This document shows positions 1 to 7,926 of a stretch of DNA of 64,000 nucleotides, in pieces; position 1 is the first letter of the stretch; each line of letters opens with the position of its first letter. Below the pieces are notes generated by a model. That model saw only the letters and a list, made by a program, of their open reading frames with translations, made no database searches and was not told the origin of the DNA. Made by a program: the position numbers and the translations under genes. The DNA comes from Phyllobacterium brassicacearum (lineage in GTDB: Bacteria; Pseudomonadota; Alphaproteobacteria; Rhizobiales; Rhizobiaceae), in assembly GCF_003010955.1 (NCBI RefSeq), contig NZ_PGGO01000009.1, positions 148,558 through 212,557 on the forward strand, written 5' to 3'.

Positions 1-597
1 AAGGCTGGCAACGGGTCGATCTACCACCCTTTCCCGATCGGTCGGCAGGCCGAACAAGCGTATCGCCTCGTCGCTGACGTCTGTAATCTGAACAGCAGTA
101 AGCAGTGTGTCCAATCGATCGGGGTGCCATTCGCGAACGTTGGCATCGCTGCCCGCCTCTGCATCGAGGGACCCCAGCAAGGGTCGGGCACGTTTGAGAT
201 TGAACTGCCAGCAGGCAACGGGGCCCCCCAGAGCAGCGTTTAGGGGCGGGGAGGCAATGGAGTTGACCTGCAAGTTGATGGATGATGCGGAATACTCCAC
301 GACGTCGAAGGGATTGCCGAGGCTGTCATGTCTGACTACCAAGCGAATGTTGGCGATGATCTCATCTCCGGAATGCGAACGCCGCCGCACGGGTCCATCC
401 CAGTGCCCAATCCTGAAGAGATTTGCCCAAAGTATTGAGCCTTCGGAATGTTCCAGCATGAGGTCGCGGAAATGCCGGCCCGGCATAGCCGCCGTCTTCC
501 ATCCGTAGTGGGTTTCGGTCGCGGCATTGCAGTATTGAATCGTACCTTCGAGATTGTAGCGAATCACACTGTTGGTCTCGTAATCTGCTAGTTCCAC
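1..597 (-). CDS. PAS-domain sensor protein, probably histidine kinase (3' end outside window)
   Basis: Reading the minus strand from a GTG at 597 gives 199 open codons that leave the window at base 1. A GGAGG lies about six bases upstream of the GTG. The first 110 residues look like a PAS fold (motifs such as IQYCNAATETHYGW, then MPGRHFRDLM, HWDGPVRRR and the DxxGNPFDVVEYS end of a PAS core). A second PAS-like stretch follows (ITDVSDEAIRLFG). No kinase core is visible because the C-terminal part is missing. Two response regulators lie just upstream on the same strand, so it is probably their cognate kinase. The PAS call is fairly secure. The histidine kinase call is inferred from context. Confidence 0.65.
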   Translation of the reverse strand, partial: MELADYETNSVIRYNLEGTIQYCNAATETHYGWKTAAMPGRHFRDLMLEHSEGSILWANLFRIGHWDGPVRRRSHSGDEIIANIRLVVRHDSLGNPFDVVEYSASSINLQVNSIASPPLNAALGGPVACWQFNLKRARPLLGSLDAEAGSDANVREWHPDRLDTLLTAVQITDVSDEAIRLFGLPTDRERVVDRPVASL

Positions 598-694
598 CTG
601 CGACCTCCGTTCAGAAGCGATGGTCAATTGCGTTTCGAATCCATGAAGTGTGGCAACAGTGCGAAACCTGGATCAATCGTCGGTCGGGCTGTTT

Positions 695-1099
695 TCAACA
701 CCGATTGAGGGCGGAAATGATGTGCCTGTAGAGAACATCGTCGTCGATCGGCTTGCTGAGAAAGGCGACCGCCCCCGAACGAAGTGCCTTCGATCTTGCT
801 TCGGAGTCTGACTGTGCCGAAATAAAGATCATGGGTAACCCGGGATCGAGAGCGGCCAGCGTCTGTTGCAGCTGGAGCCCAGTTATGCTTTTCATATTGA
901 GGTCGGTGATCAGGCAATCGAACCGACCTTGGGCGTGTGCTGCGAGAAATGATTCTGGGCGCTCGAACACTCGGCACTTGAAGTCGAACACCTCGAGCAG
1001 TTCTGCCAAGGCGTCGCGGATACTCTTGTCGTCGTCGACGACTGCAATCGTGGGAACAAGGGCCAAGATAAAAACTTTCGCACAACGCACTGTCGTCAC
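695..1099 (-). CDS. Single-domain response regulator (FixJ-type receiver)
   Basis: A 134-residue protein made of one receiver domain. The acidic pocket (AVVDDDKS), the phospho-acceptor Asp in LITDLNMK, the switch Ser in FISAQSD and the Lys of FLSKPIDDD are all present, so it should be phosphorylatable. There is no output domain. The domain proper begins at about residue 15, so an internal TTG near 1066 is a possible alternative start. It sits between a FixJ/LuxR-type regulator and a PAS sensor gene on the same strand. A role as phosphate sink or intermediate for that kinase is inferred from the arrangement. Confidence 0.8.
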   Translation of the reverse strand: MTTVRCAKVFILALVPTIAVVDDDKSIRDALAELLEVFDFKCRVFERPESFLAAHAQGRFDCLITDLNMKSITGLQLQQTLAALDPGLPMIFISAQSDSEARSKALRSGAVAFLSKPIDDDVLYRHIISALNRC

Positions 1100-1149
1100 A
1101 CGGTTTCAATATCTGCCGAGTCGGGCTTTCATCAAAGCCATACGAAAGT

Positions 1150-1836
1150 CTAGACCGGGTAACCATCACGTATGTCCGCAGGTATCGACTGCCAGGCTCG
1201 AACGAGGTGCGTGAGGAAGGGGGGTTTCATCTTTTTCATCACACTGCTTCGATGGAGTTTGACGGTGATTTCCGATATGTTCAGTTCGAACGCTATCTGT
1301 TTGCTTAAGGCGCCGCGCACGACCGCCTCCATGACTTGGCGCTCGCGAGGTGTGAGGGTGGCATAGAGTGCAACGTTGGCGTCGGTTGTAAGTTGTTCGG
1401 CTCGCTTTTCCTTATCAATTTCTATCGCTTTGCTGACAGCGTCGAGCAGCGTCTGATCGCGAACGGGCTTGGTGAGGAACTCGATCGCGCCGGCCTTCAT
1501 CGCGTGCACCGTCATTGGTATGTCGCCGTAGCCGGTGAGGAAAATAATGGACGCGGAAATGCCGCTCGCAGCCAAGCGAGATTGAAATTCGAGACCGCTC
1601 ACGCCCGGCATGCGAACATCAAGTATCATACAGCCCGGCCTGTCCAGTACCTCGGCATCCATGAGTGCTTGGGTCGTGGCGAACCCGGCGGCTTGAATAC
1701 CAACAGATTCCAACAGCTCACAAATGGAGAGCCTCAGCGATTCGTCGTCGTCGACGACCAACACGATCGGATTTTGCTCGAAAAGTGTTTCTTTGGCAGT
1801 CACAACAGTTCCCGTCGAAATGTTCATTTCATCCAT
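1150..1836 (-). CDS. FixJ-family response regulator with LuxR-type DNA-binding domain
   Basis: A 228-residue two-domain regulator. The receiver occupies about residues 20-140 with the acidic pair in VLVVDDDES, phospho-acceptor Asp in MILDVRMPGVSG, switch Thr in FLTGYGD and conserved Lys in FLTKPVRD. The LuxR/GerE helix-turn-helix begins at LTPRERQVMEAV and includes ISEITVKLHRSSVMKKM, so it should bind DNA as a phosphorylation-driven dimer. It is the first gene of a three-gene minus-strand set with a single-domain receiver and a PAS sensor. FixJ relatives control respiration, nitrogen fixation or stress genes, and the target here cannot be named. Confidence 0.88.
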   Translation of the reverse strand: MDEMNISTGTVVTAKETLFEQNPIVLVVDDDESLRLSICELLESVGIQAAGFATTQALMDAEVLDRPGCMILDVRMPGVSGLEFQSRLAASGISASIIFLTGYGDIPMTVHAMKAGAIEFLTKPVRDQTLLDAVSKAIEIDKEKRAEQLTTDANVALYATLTPRERQVMEAVVRGALSKQIAFELNISEITVKLHRSSVMKKMKPPFLTHLVRAWQSIPADIRDGYPV

Positions 1837-1870
1837 CCAATGCGTTACACGGCTTCAACTTGCCGCCCCA

Positions 1871-2505
1871 TCAGTCGTCCGATCCGCGCCTACGGTTCCT
1901 CGAGCTGTCTTTGACTGCTGAAATGCGGGCAAGTTCCCGGTTGGTTGCCCGGTCATCCAGCCACCGACCGACATTATCTCCAAAATCCGCAGGGGCGAGA
2001 GTGCTGAAACCGATCGCCAAGTCTTGGAGGGTGGTGCGGCTCATCTCGTTGCGCATGCTTTTCTCGGCACGCAGCATGACGGCATGGACGCCGCACACTC
2101 CATTTGTGATCCAGGCGGGGGCATTGCCACCGAACAAAGCGCAATTCTTGCGGACATCCTTGCAATCAAACACGCTCTTGCGGCCATCAATCGCATCGAT
2201 AACGTCAAGCACTGTGATGTCTTGCGGGGCTTTCGCAAGCCTGTAGCCACCGCTGATGCCGCTCGTCGACACGACGAGTCCCGCCTTTTCAAGCCTCGGC
2301 ATGACCCTTGCCATCATGTTGATGGCACACCCTGCAGTTCGGCAAGGTCCCGACTGCTCACTGGCTTTTCACGCGGCGCGATTAGCCAGAGCATGCAGTG
2401 GATGCCGTACTCGACCGTAGCTCCATACAGACTAACTCGCCCGGCATTGCTGCTGTCGGCCGCTTCCTCGGATACGCCATCGGGACCAGTCGCGGTTTTT
2501 TTCAT
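1871..2505 (-). pseudogene. Rrf2-family transcriptional regulator, frameshifted
   Basis: Two overlapping frames together make one Rrf2 protein. The first (from ATG 2505, RBS GAGAGG) gives the N-terminal winged helix including VEYGIHCMLWL and LAELQGVPST, then meets a stop near 2314. The second resumes immediately with MMARVMPRLEKAGLVVS, followed by ISGGYRLAKAPQDITVLDV and AIDG, all standard Rrf2 landmarks. The shift lies at about 2315-2322 and fits loss of one base. Three Cys residues (VFDCKD, KNCALF, NGVCGV) recall the Fe-S ligands of Rrf2 sensors, but the spacing is not the IscR C-x5-C-x5-C. It is either a real pseudogene or a sequencing error. Its neighbour downstream in transcription is the partial FixJ cluster, and upstream lie SDR/cupin genes it may once have controlled. 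Confidence 0.75.
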
Positions 2506-2533
2506 AACACCTCTCTTACACGTTTGTGTTATG
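2503..2533. promoter_or_regulatory. Inverted repeat over the rrf2 start codon, candidate operator
   Basis: CATAACAC at 2503-2510 and GTGTTATG at 2526-2533 are a perfect 8-bp inverted repeat with a 15-bp spacer. The left arm includes the start codon (CAT on the plus strand) of the Rrf2 gene. The position would suit autoregulation. No binding motif of a named Rrf2 protein was matched. Confidence 0.45.
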
Positions 2534-2539
2534 AATTAT

Positions 2540-2560
2540 CAAAGGTCTACAAGACCTTTG
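2540..2560. promoter_or_regulatory. 21-bp palindrome upstream of rrf2, candidate operator or terminator
   Basis: CAAAGGTCT at 2540-2548 and AGACCTTTG at 2552-2560 form a perfect 9-bp inverted repeat around ACA. It lies 35-55 bp upstream of the Rrf2 start codon, where a promoter is expected. A short hairpin terminator for the SDR gene ending at 2737 is the alternative, but no T-run follows. Confidence 0.4.
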
Positions 2561-2736
2561 TTCGATAGGGCGCGCGCCTTGAGTATCTTGACCTCCAAGG
2601 CTCGGTGACCTCGATTGAGATTGGCCCGAGAGAAACATTGCGTGCAACGCGGCAGCGAGCTCTTGGAACGATCTCCAAATCGCTCGGTTTTTCCTATTAA
2701 TTGTTTGTCCGACAGGCAGCTACCGGGTGTTGACGC

Positions 2737-3492
2737 CTAATTGGCCATAGAGCGATACAGCCAGTCGATGTAGCGCAGCGAACTCACACGCGCTCCCTTG
2801 AGCGGAAGCAAGGTGTCGTCGTTCAGTTCGACGCCGTAGTAGCGCGCGCTGTTGTCGGTAATGACCTGGCGCGTGTCTTCGTTTGCTGCGAGGTGGATAC
2901 GAGCAATTTCATCGAGACCGAATTGCTCGTGTCCGCCGATCTCTACGGTATCGTTCCTTGCCGCCCCCATCGCCAATTCGGTTAGCATTTCGGCGACGTC
3001 ATCGGCAGCTATTGGCCTTATCGATGCCGACGGGAGCCGAAAGGCATCTCCCTCTGCTCCCATCTCGACCACGCCGCTGATAAACTCGAAGAATTGCGTG
3101 GAATGGAGAATGGTGTAGGGCCTTCTCGCCGCCCGGATGAGATTTTCCTGCACCATCTTCGCGCGGAAATAATCGCTCTCAACAAGGCGAGGTGTCCCTA
3201 CCACGGAAAGGGCGATGTAGTGCCTGACGCCTTCATCTGCTGAAGCGGCCAACAGATTGCGGGTGGAGGCCCTGAAAAAATCCAGGGCCGAGTCGTCACC
3301 AAACGACGCGGCGTTGGTGACGTCAATCACAACGACGGCACCCGCTATGGCTCCTCTTAGGCCTTCCCGCGTCAGACTGTTAACTCCGAGAGAAGTGGAC
3401 GCGGCGACCACCTCGATATCCATCTGTCGAAGTTTCTCTACGAGGTGCGTCCCGATTCGCCCGGTCGCTCCCATAACCGTGACTTTCATCAA
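2737..3492 (-). CDS. SDR / NmrA-like NAD(P)-binding protein
   Basis: A 251-residue atypical short-chain dehydrogenase with a Rossmann dinucleotide-binding loop at the N-terminus (VMGATGRIGTHLVEKL). The family includes NmrA-like redox sensors and NAD(P)H:quinone oxidoreductases such as YtfG. The canonical Tyr-x3-Lys is not obvious; the equivalent region reads ALSVVGTPRLVESDYFRAK, where Tyr and Lys are four residues apart (YFRAK). It is a clear paralog of the SDR at 4090-4845, about half identical by eye over the first 140 residues. A secreted cupin gene lies between the two. The substrate is unknown. Confidence 0.8.
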   Translation of the reverse strand: MMKVTVMGATGRIGTHLVEKLRQMDIEVVAASTSLGVNSLTREGLRGAIAGAVVVIDVTNAASFGDDSALDFFRASTRNLLAASADEGVRHYIALSVVGTPRLVESDYFRAKMVQENLIRAARRPYTILHSTQFFEFISGVVEMGAEGDAFRLPSASIRPIAADDVAEMLTELAMGAARNDTVEIGGHEQFGLDEIARIHLAANEDTRQVITDNSARYYGVELNDDTLLPLKGARVSSLRYIDWLYRSMAN

Positions 3493-3596
3493 CTTGCTCC
3501 CTCTCGAAACTGTTCTCTAGTCACGCCGACACGAAATCGACGATCAACAGTGATTCACCCCATGAAACCGCCGCACCTTCGCCTATGTGCAAAGTA

Positions 3597-4004
3597 TCAT
3601 TCCACCGGCATGACAACCGGAGCGTCCTTGGTCTTGAGCAAAACGACGATGAATTTCGCGGGTTCAGTCGTGCTCGCGTTGCGGCTGACCAGGTGAATGT
3701 CGGAAGGACTCTCGTAGAAGGTCTCTCCCGGTGACAAGGTGACTTCCTTTTCTCCCTTGACCTGCATCACGATCGAGCCCTCGAGGACATAGACGAATGC
3801 ATTTGCGTCGTGCTTGTGAATTGGTGAAGAGCCTCCGCCCTCATACACCACCGATATCATCAGGCCCTCCTTGCCGGGATAATTCGGCAGGTCCATTTGC
3901 ATGAGGGGTGTGACTTTTGCACCATCTTCAGCGGCAACGGCTGGCAAGGTGCCGAGCACGCAAGCTGAAGCCGAAACAAACAGCGTTAATAAAGCTGACT
4001 TCAT
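3597..4004 (-). CDS. Exported cupin-domain protein
   Basis: A 135-residue protein with a cleavable signal peptide (MKSALLTLFVSASACVLG, ending LPAVAAED), so the mature protein should be periplasmic. The cupin barrel follows: PIHKHDANAFVYVLEG matches cupin motif 1 with metal-ligand His residues, and PGETFYESPSDIHLVSRN corresponds to motif 2. Single cupins of this size bind a metal and may be sugar, quercetin-like or sensory proteins; no reaction can be assigned. It sits between two paralogous SDR genes on the same strand, which suggests one operon. Confidence 0.82.
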   Translation of the reverse strand: MKSALLTLFVSASACVLGTLPAVAAEDGAKVTPLMQMDLPNYPGKEGLMISVVYEGGGSSPIHKHDANAFVYVLEGSIVMQVKGEKEVTLSPGETFYESPSDIHLVSRNASTTEPAKFIVVLLKTKDAPVVMPVE

Positions 4005-4089
4005 TGTCGTAATCCTTTGGTTGTTGACTTATGTGCGTTCGAAACCTTGGGCTTTAGACAATCGCCCAAGGTTTTGTCCGATAATTGGC

Positions 4090-4845
4090 TTATTTCGACT
4101 GCTGGGACTGACGGAACCAATCCTCGAAGCTGATTTTGCCGAGCCGCGCACTTTCGCCGGGCACGATCGACTGATCGTTGAGCTCAGATCCGAAATAACG
4201 CGCATGGACGTCCGCTTCGACCCTCCGCAGGTCGTTGGCGGCTTTCAGATACCGGGCAATGATTTCGTTCATGGGAGCGCGCTCTGGACCCGCAATCTCG
4301 ATCGTGCCGTTGAGCGGCTCCCCGAGGGCGACATCCGCCATCGCATCGGCAACGTCATCCGATGCGATGGGCTGGAAAGCTGCAGGAGAAAGGCGAGCGA
4401 CGGTGCCGACGGTCGCTTCATCGGCAATGCCCTTCAGGAATTCCATGAACTGGGTGGAATGGACGATCGTGTATGGAATGGACGCTTCCTTGATGAGCCT
4501 CTCCTGGGCAAGTTTAGCCCTGAAGTAGCCATTTTCCGGCAGTCGCTCAGTTCCCACGATGGATAGGGCAATGTGGTGTTTTACCCCAGCCTTTGCTTCG
4601 GCGGCGAGCAGATTGCGGCCCGATGTTTCGAAGAATTCGAGCACAGCCTTGTCTTCCCACGAAGGCGCGTTTGCAAGGTCAATCACAACCTCGGCACCGA
4701 CCAGCGCTTCCGCCAGACCTTCGCCGGTGATGGTGTTGACGCCGGTGTTTGGCGACACGGCAAGCACCTCGTGGCCTTTATTGCGCAGACGCACGGCGGT
4801 CTTGGAACCGATGAGCCCGGTTCCACCTATAATGACAATTTTCAT
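4090..4845 (-). CDS. SDR / NmrA-like NAD(P)-binding protein (paralog)
   Basis: A 251-residue atypical SDR with the nucleotide-binding loop IIGGTGLIGSKTAVRLR and the GYFRAKLAQERL segment. It has exactly the same length as the SDR at 2737-3492 and shares VVIDLANAPSWEDK-type and YTIVHSTQFMEFLKG-type blocks with it, so the two arose by duplication. Its order on the minus strand is this gene, the cupin, then the second SDR. Relatives are annotated as NAD(P)-binding or LysR-associated oxidoreductases. A redox-stress role is only suggested by the nearby remains of an AhpD-like gene and an Rrf2 regulator. Confidence 0.8.
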   Translation of the reverse strand: MKIVIIGGTGLIGSKTAVRLRNKGHEVLAVSPNTGVNTITGEGLAEALVGAEVVIDLANAPSWEDKAVLEFFETSGRNLLAAEAKAGVKHHIALSIVGTERLPENGYFRAKLAQERLIKEASIPYTIVHSTQFMEFLKGIADEATVGTVARLSPAAFQPIASDDVADAMADVALGEPLNGTIEIAGPERAPMNEIIARYLKAANDLRRVEADVHARYFGSELNDQSIVPGESARLGKISFEDWFRQSQQSK

Positions 4846-4971
4846 AACCTATCTCCTCGTTGTTGGCCTTTGGGACCAAATGATTTGAGTTTTTCGACCA
4901 GACCAAACCGAAATCAGCCGCGAAAGACGTTTGGGGCTGAACGAGACGAGGTCGTGTCGTGTCTTGTCGCC

Positions 4972-5100
4972 TTAGCTGAGTTCAGCCTTATTAAGTCCGA
5001 ACTTGGTGTTGAGACGGTTCCAGGAATTGACGACCATGATGATGAACTACTGTAACAGCAGCTCTGGCGACTGTTCTGCATAGTTGACACGCTGAGTCAT
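4972..5100 (-). pseudogene. Remnant of an AhpD / carboxymuconolactone decarboxylase-family gene with internal deletion
   Basis: From ATG 5100 the minus strand reads MTQRVNYAEQSPELLLQ, a typical N-terminus of small AhpD-like peroxidases, then a TAG stop at 5047-5049. The same frame continues with FIIMVVNSWNRLNTKFG and ends at a TAA at 4972-4974. The VxxWNRL block is the normal C-terminus of this family. About 100 central residues, including the expected CxxC catalytic motif, are missing. The head and tail are joined in one frame apart from the stop, so a single large deletion best explains it. Confidence 0.7.
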
Positions 5101-5440
5101 TCTCGCCTCCTCATTATCGTGAATATTTCGGATCTGTTCGATCGTTTTCGACAATGACTGGAGAGACAATATCATTCTATCGTGCACGGGGTCTAACGCT
5201 CTAGTCGCCGGGTTTAGTCGACCCATCCCGAAGTTTAGGGACGGCGCGCCTGTGTCGTGGATGTCCACGAGCGTAGAATTCGTTGTCGTTTAAGTACAAT
5301 CATGGATTTCCATGAGGTGCGGCAGAGGCATGGCTGGATTAAGCTGTGGTATGATTTCGCCAGCCCAGACATCGATCACGCGTGGTGTAACAAGCCTAGA
5401 CGATTCCAGTGTTTGCTTTGTCGGGCAGGAGCAGCCGATT
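5101..5440. other. Intergenic stretch with one short palindrome
   Basis: No credible gene was seen between the AhpD-like remnant and the PAS-repeat gene. A 14-bp palindrome, CGTGGA-TG-TCCACG, lies at 5256-5269. Because the genes on either side are divergent, promoters for both directions are expected here, and the palindrome is a possible operator. An open frame on the minus strand (5047-5268) runs into the remnant but has no family resemblance before MTQRVNY. Confidence 0.4.
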
Positions 5441-6820
5441 ATGCCGATAGAAATCGAAGATCAAATGCCGGTCGAGGAGGCGCTGCGCGACCGGGAGCAT
5501 GAGCTCTCGCAGCTCATCGACATGGTTCCGAGCCACCTGTGGCGCCTGACTCCCGACGGGGAGCCAACTTTCTTCAACAAGCGCATGGTCGATTTTCTCG
5601 GCCTGGACGTACCAGATACAGACAAGCCGGGCATGAGCCGGTTGGAGGCGGTCATTGAAACCATCCATCCGGACGACGCAGCGGAGTTCAGGGACACGCT
5701 CCATCGCTGCCTCGTCACCGGCGAACGATTCACCATGAGGTATCGTCTGCGCCGTGCCGACGGCATCTATCGCTGGATGTCGAGCCGGGCGGAGCCGATG
5801 CGCGATCACGCAGGCCGTATCGTTCATTGGTACGGCCTCTGCCAAGACATCGACGACCAGATGCACGCCGAAGAAGCGTTGCGACGGAGCCAGCAGCAGC
5901 TCCAGCAGATGATCGATGCCGTGCCGGTCCGCATCTGGAGCGTAACCTCTATGGACGGGCCGGTCTACTTCAACAAGCGATACCAAGACCATTTCCGCGA
6001 AGTTATCGCCGACTTCGACGCTATCGAGGAGCCGCGGATCGAAACATTGCTGCAAGAGCTGATTTATCCCGAAGATGCTCCCGAAGTGCAGCGAACTTTG
6101 CTGAACTGTTTCGAGTCTGGCAGCGGCGCTGTCATTCGGTTTCGGTGGCTTGAGAAAGATGACACCTATCGGTGGGCGGAGTGCAGGGTGGAACCCCGGC
6201 GTGATCAAGACGGCGCGATTGTCCAATGGTACGGCGTGTCTCTCGACATCGACGATGAGATGCGCGCACAACAGGCGCTACGCGATCGGGAGCAGGAGCT
6301 ATCGCTGCTCGTGGACATGGTTCCGAGCAATCTCTGGCGCCTGACCCCCGACGGGGAGACCACCCTCGCCAACAAGCGCATGGCGGACTTTCTCGGCGTG
6401 GATCTGTCGGACAAGCGACAGCTGGATCTGACCGACCCGATCTTTCATCCGGACGATGCCGATGAGGTGGGAAACGTTCTCGGCCGTTGCCTGATCACGG
6501 GCGAGCGCTTCTCCATGAAGTATCGCCTGCGCCGTGCAGATGGCGTGTATCGCTGGATGTCGGGTCGCGCCGAGCCGCTGCGCGATCAGGACGGACGCAT
6601 CGTCCAATGGTTCGGCCTTTGCCACGACATAGACGATCAAGTGCACGCCGAAGAGGCACTGCGGCGTGCTTCCGAGCAACTGGCGGGAGCTTTGAGAGGC
6701 TCTTATCGGAAGTCCGAAGGGAGAATGCAATCCAGCCTGAGACAACGGTCGAGACTTCGAACGTGTCGCTGTCAGGTGCAGTGGATACCGGCAGGTCAAC
6801 GGAGAACGTTCGACCCTTGA
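5441..6820 (+). CDS. Triple-PAS sensory protein lacking its output domain, probably truncated kinase
   Basis: Start chosen at ATG 5441 (MPIEIEDQMPVEEAL), with AGGAG about nine bases upstream; the open frame extends further 5' but that part looks non-coding. Three PAS-PAC units of about 130 residues follow. Units 1 and 3 are near copies (IDMVPSHLWRLTPDGE versus VDMVPSNLWRLTPDGE; YRLRRADGIYRWMS versus YRLRRADGVYRWMS), and unit 2 is more diverged. Each ends with the PAC signature (HWYGLCQDIDDQ, QWYGVSLDIDDE, QWFGLCHDIDDQ). After EEALRRASEQLAGAL, where related kinases enter their HisKA domain, the sequence becomes Arg/Ser-rich and stops. The kinase core has probably been lost by deletion or frameshift. 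Confidence 0.7.
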   Translation: MPIEIEDQMPVEEALRDREHELSQLIDMVPSHLWRLTPDGEPTFFNKRMVDFLGLDVPDTDKPGMSRLEAVIETIHPDDAAEFRDTLHRCLVTGERFTMRYRLRRADGIYRWMSSRAEPMRDHAGRIVHWYGLCQDIDDQMHAEEALRRSQQQLQQMIDAVPVRIWSVTSMDGPVYFNKRYQDHFREVIADFDAIEEPRIETLLQELIYPEDAPEVQRTLLNCFESGSGAVIRFRWLEKDDTYRWAECRVEPRRDQDGAIVQWYGVSLDIDDEMRAQQALRDREQELSLLVDMVPSNLWRLTPDGETTLANKRMADFLGVDLSDKRQLDLTDPIFHPDDADEVGNVLGRCLITGERFSMKYRLRRADGVYRWMSGRAEPLRDQDGRIVQWFGLCHDIDDQVHAEEALRRASEQLAGALRGSYRKSEGRMQSSLRQRSRLRTCRCQVQWIPAGQRRTFDP

Positions 6821-6999
6821 GAACGGGAAGGAGTGGTACGGGTACTCTCTTCCTGAATTGATCGTTGCTGGTCCCTGCTCGCTTGATCGGTCGTGACATT
6901 CGCATTACCATTGTGGGGCGCTCCTGTGTGGCAGTGCGGCCCTGCTAACCCCTTAAAAACGCTAAAAGATTAGCATAGTCAATGGCGATGGGGGGAGGC

Positions 7000-7075
7000 T
7001 GGTGCCGCTTGCGTGACTCGAACACGCGACCCCATCATTACGAATGATGTGCTCTACCGACTGAGCTAAAGCGGC
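7000..7075 (-). tRNA. tRNA-Thr (anticodon CGU)
   Basis: The minus strand folds into a full cloverleaf of 76 nt: acceptor GCCGCTT/AAGCGGC, D arm GCTC-AGTCGGTA-GAGC, anticodon stem CATCA/TGATG with loop TTCGTAA (anticodon CGT), and T arm GCGTG-TTCGAGT-CACGC. The discriminator A and CCA are encoded. The anticodon reads the ACG threonine codon. Confidence 0.95.
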
Positions 7076-7355
7076 AGGGAAAGGAGCTTCCCAATCCTTG
7101 TATCGGCCATGAGAATGCGCCGACGGATGACGCGCCTGATACCTTTATTGTGCCCTGATTGCAAGCCTTGTGTTTCATTGCATTTTCTTGCCCGCAAGGT
7201 CGATTTCTGGCGATCACATGGACTAGCACGCTTGCTGGCTCCACAAACTAGAATTTTTCTATTTGGCGATAGACAAGTGCGCAGGAGCGGTTAATCTTCA
7301 CCTCACCACATGAAGTCCGGAAGAGACGCATGCGTCAACGTTCTGGGAGGAACCT

Positions 7356-7844
<489 letters not shown>

Positions 7845-7926
7845 ACATCTGTTTTCAGTCTTGCAGCCGCGATTGCCTGAGAGGCCACTTAGCTAGGCAA
7901 AGCGCCTGTGACAGGGAGAAGTCACC

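Noticed and set aside
624..1169. A 181-codon minus-strand frame overlapping the single-domain receiver
   Set aside because: The receiver frame (695-1099) has all phosphorylation residues, and this one is Arg/Ser-rich without motifs.
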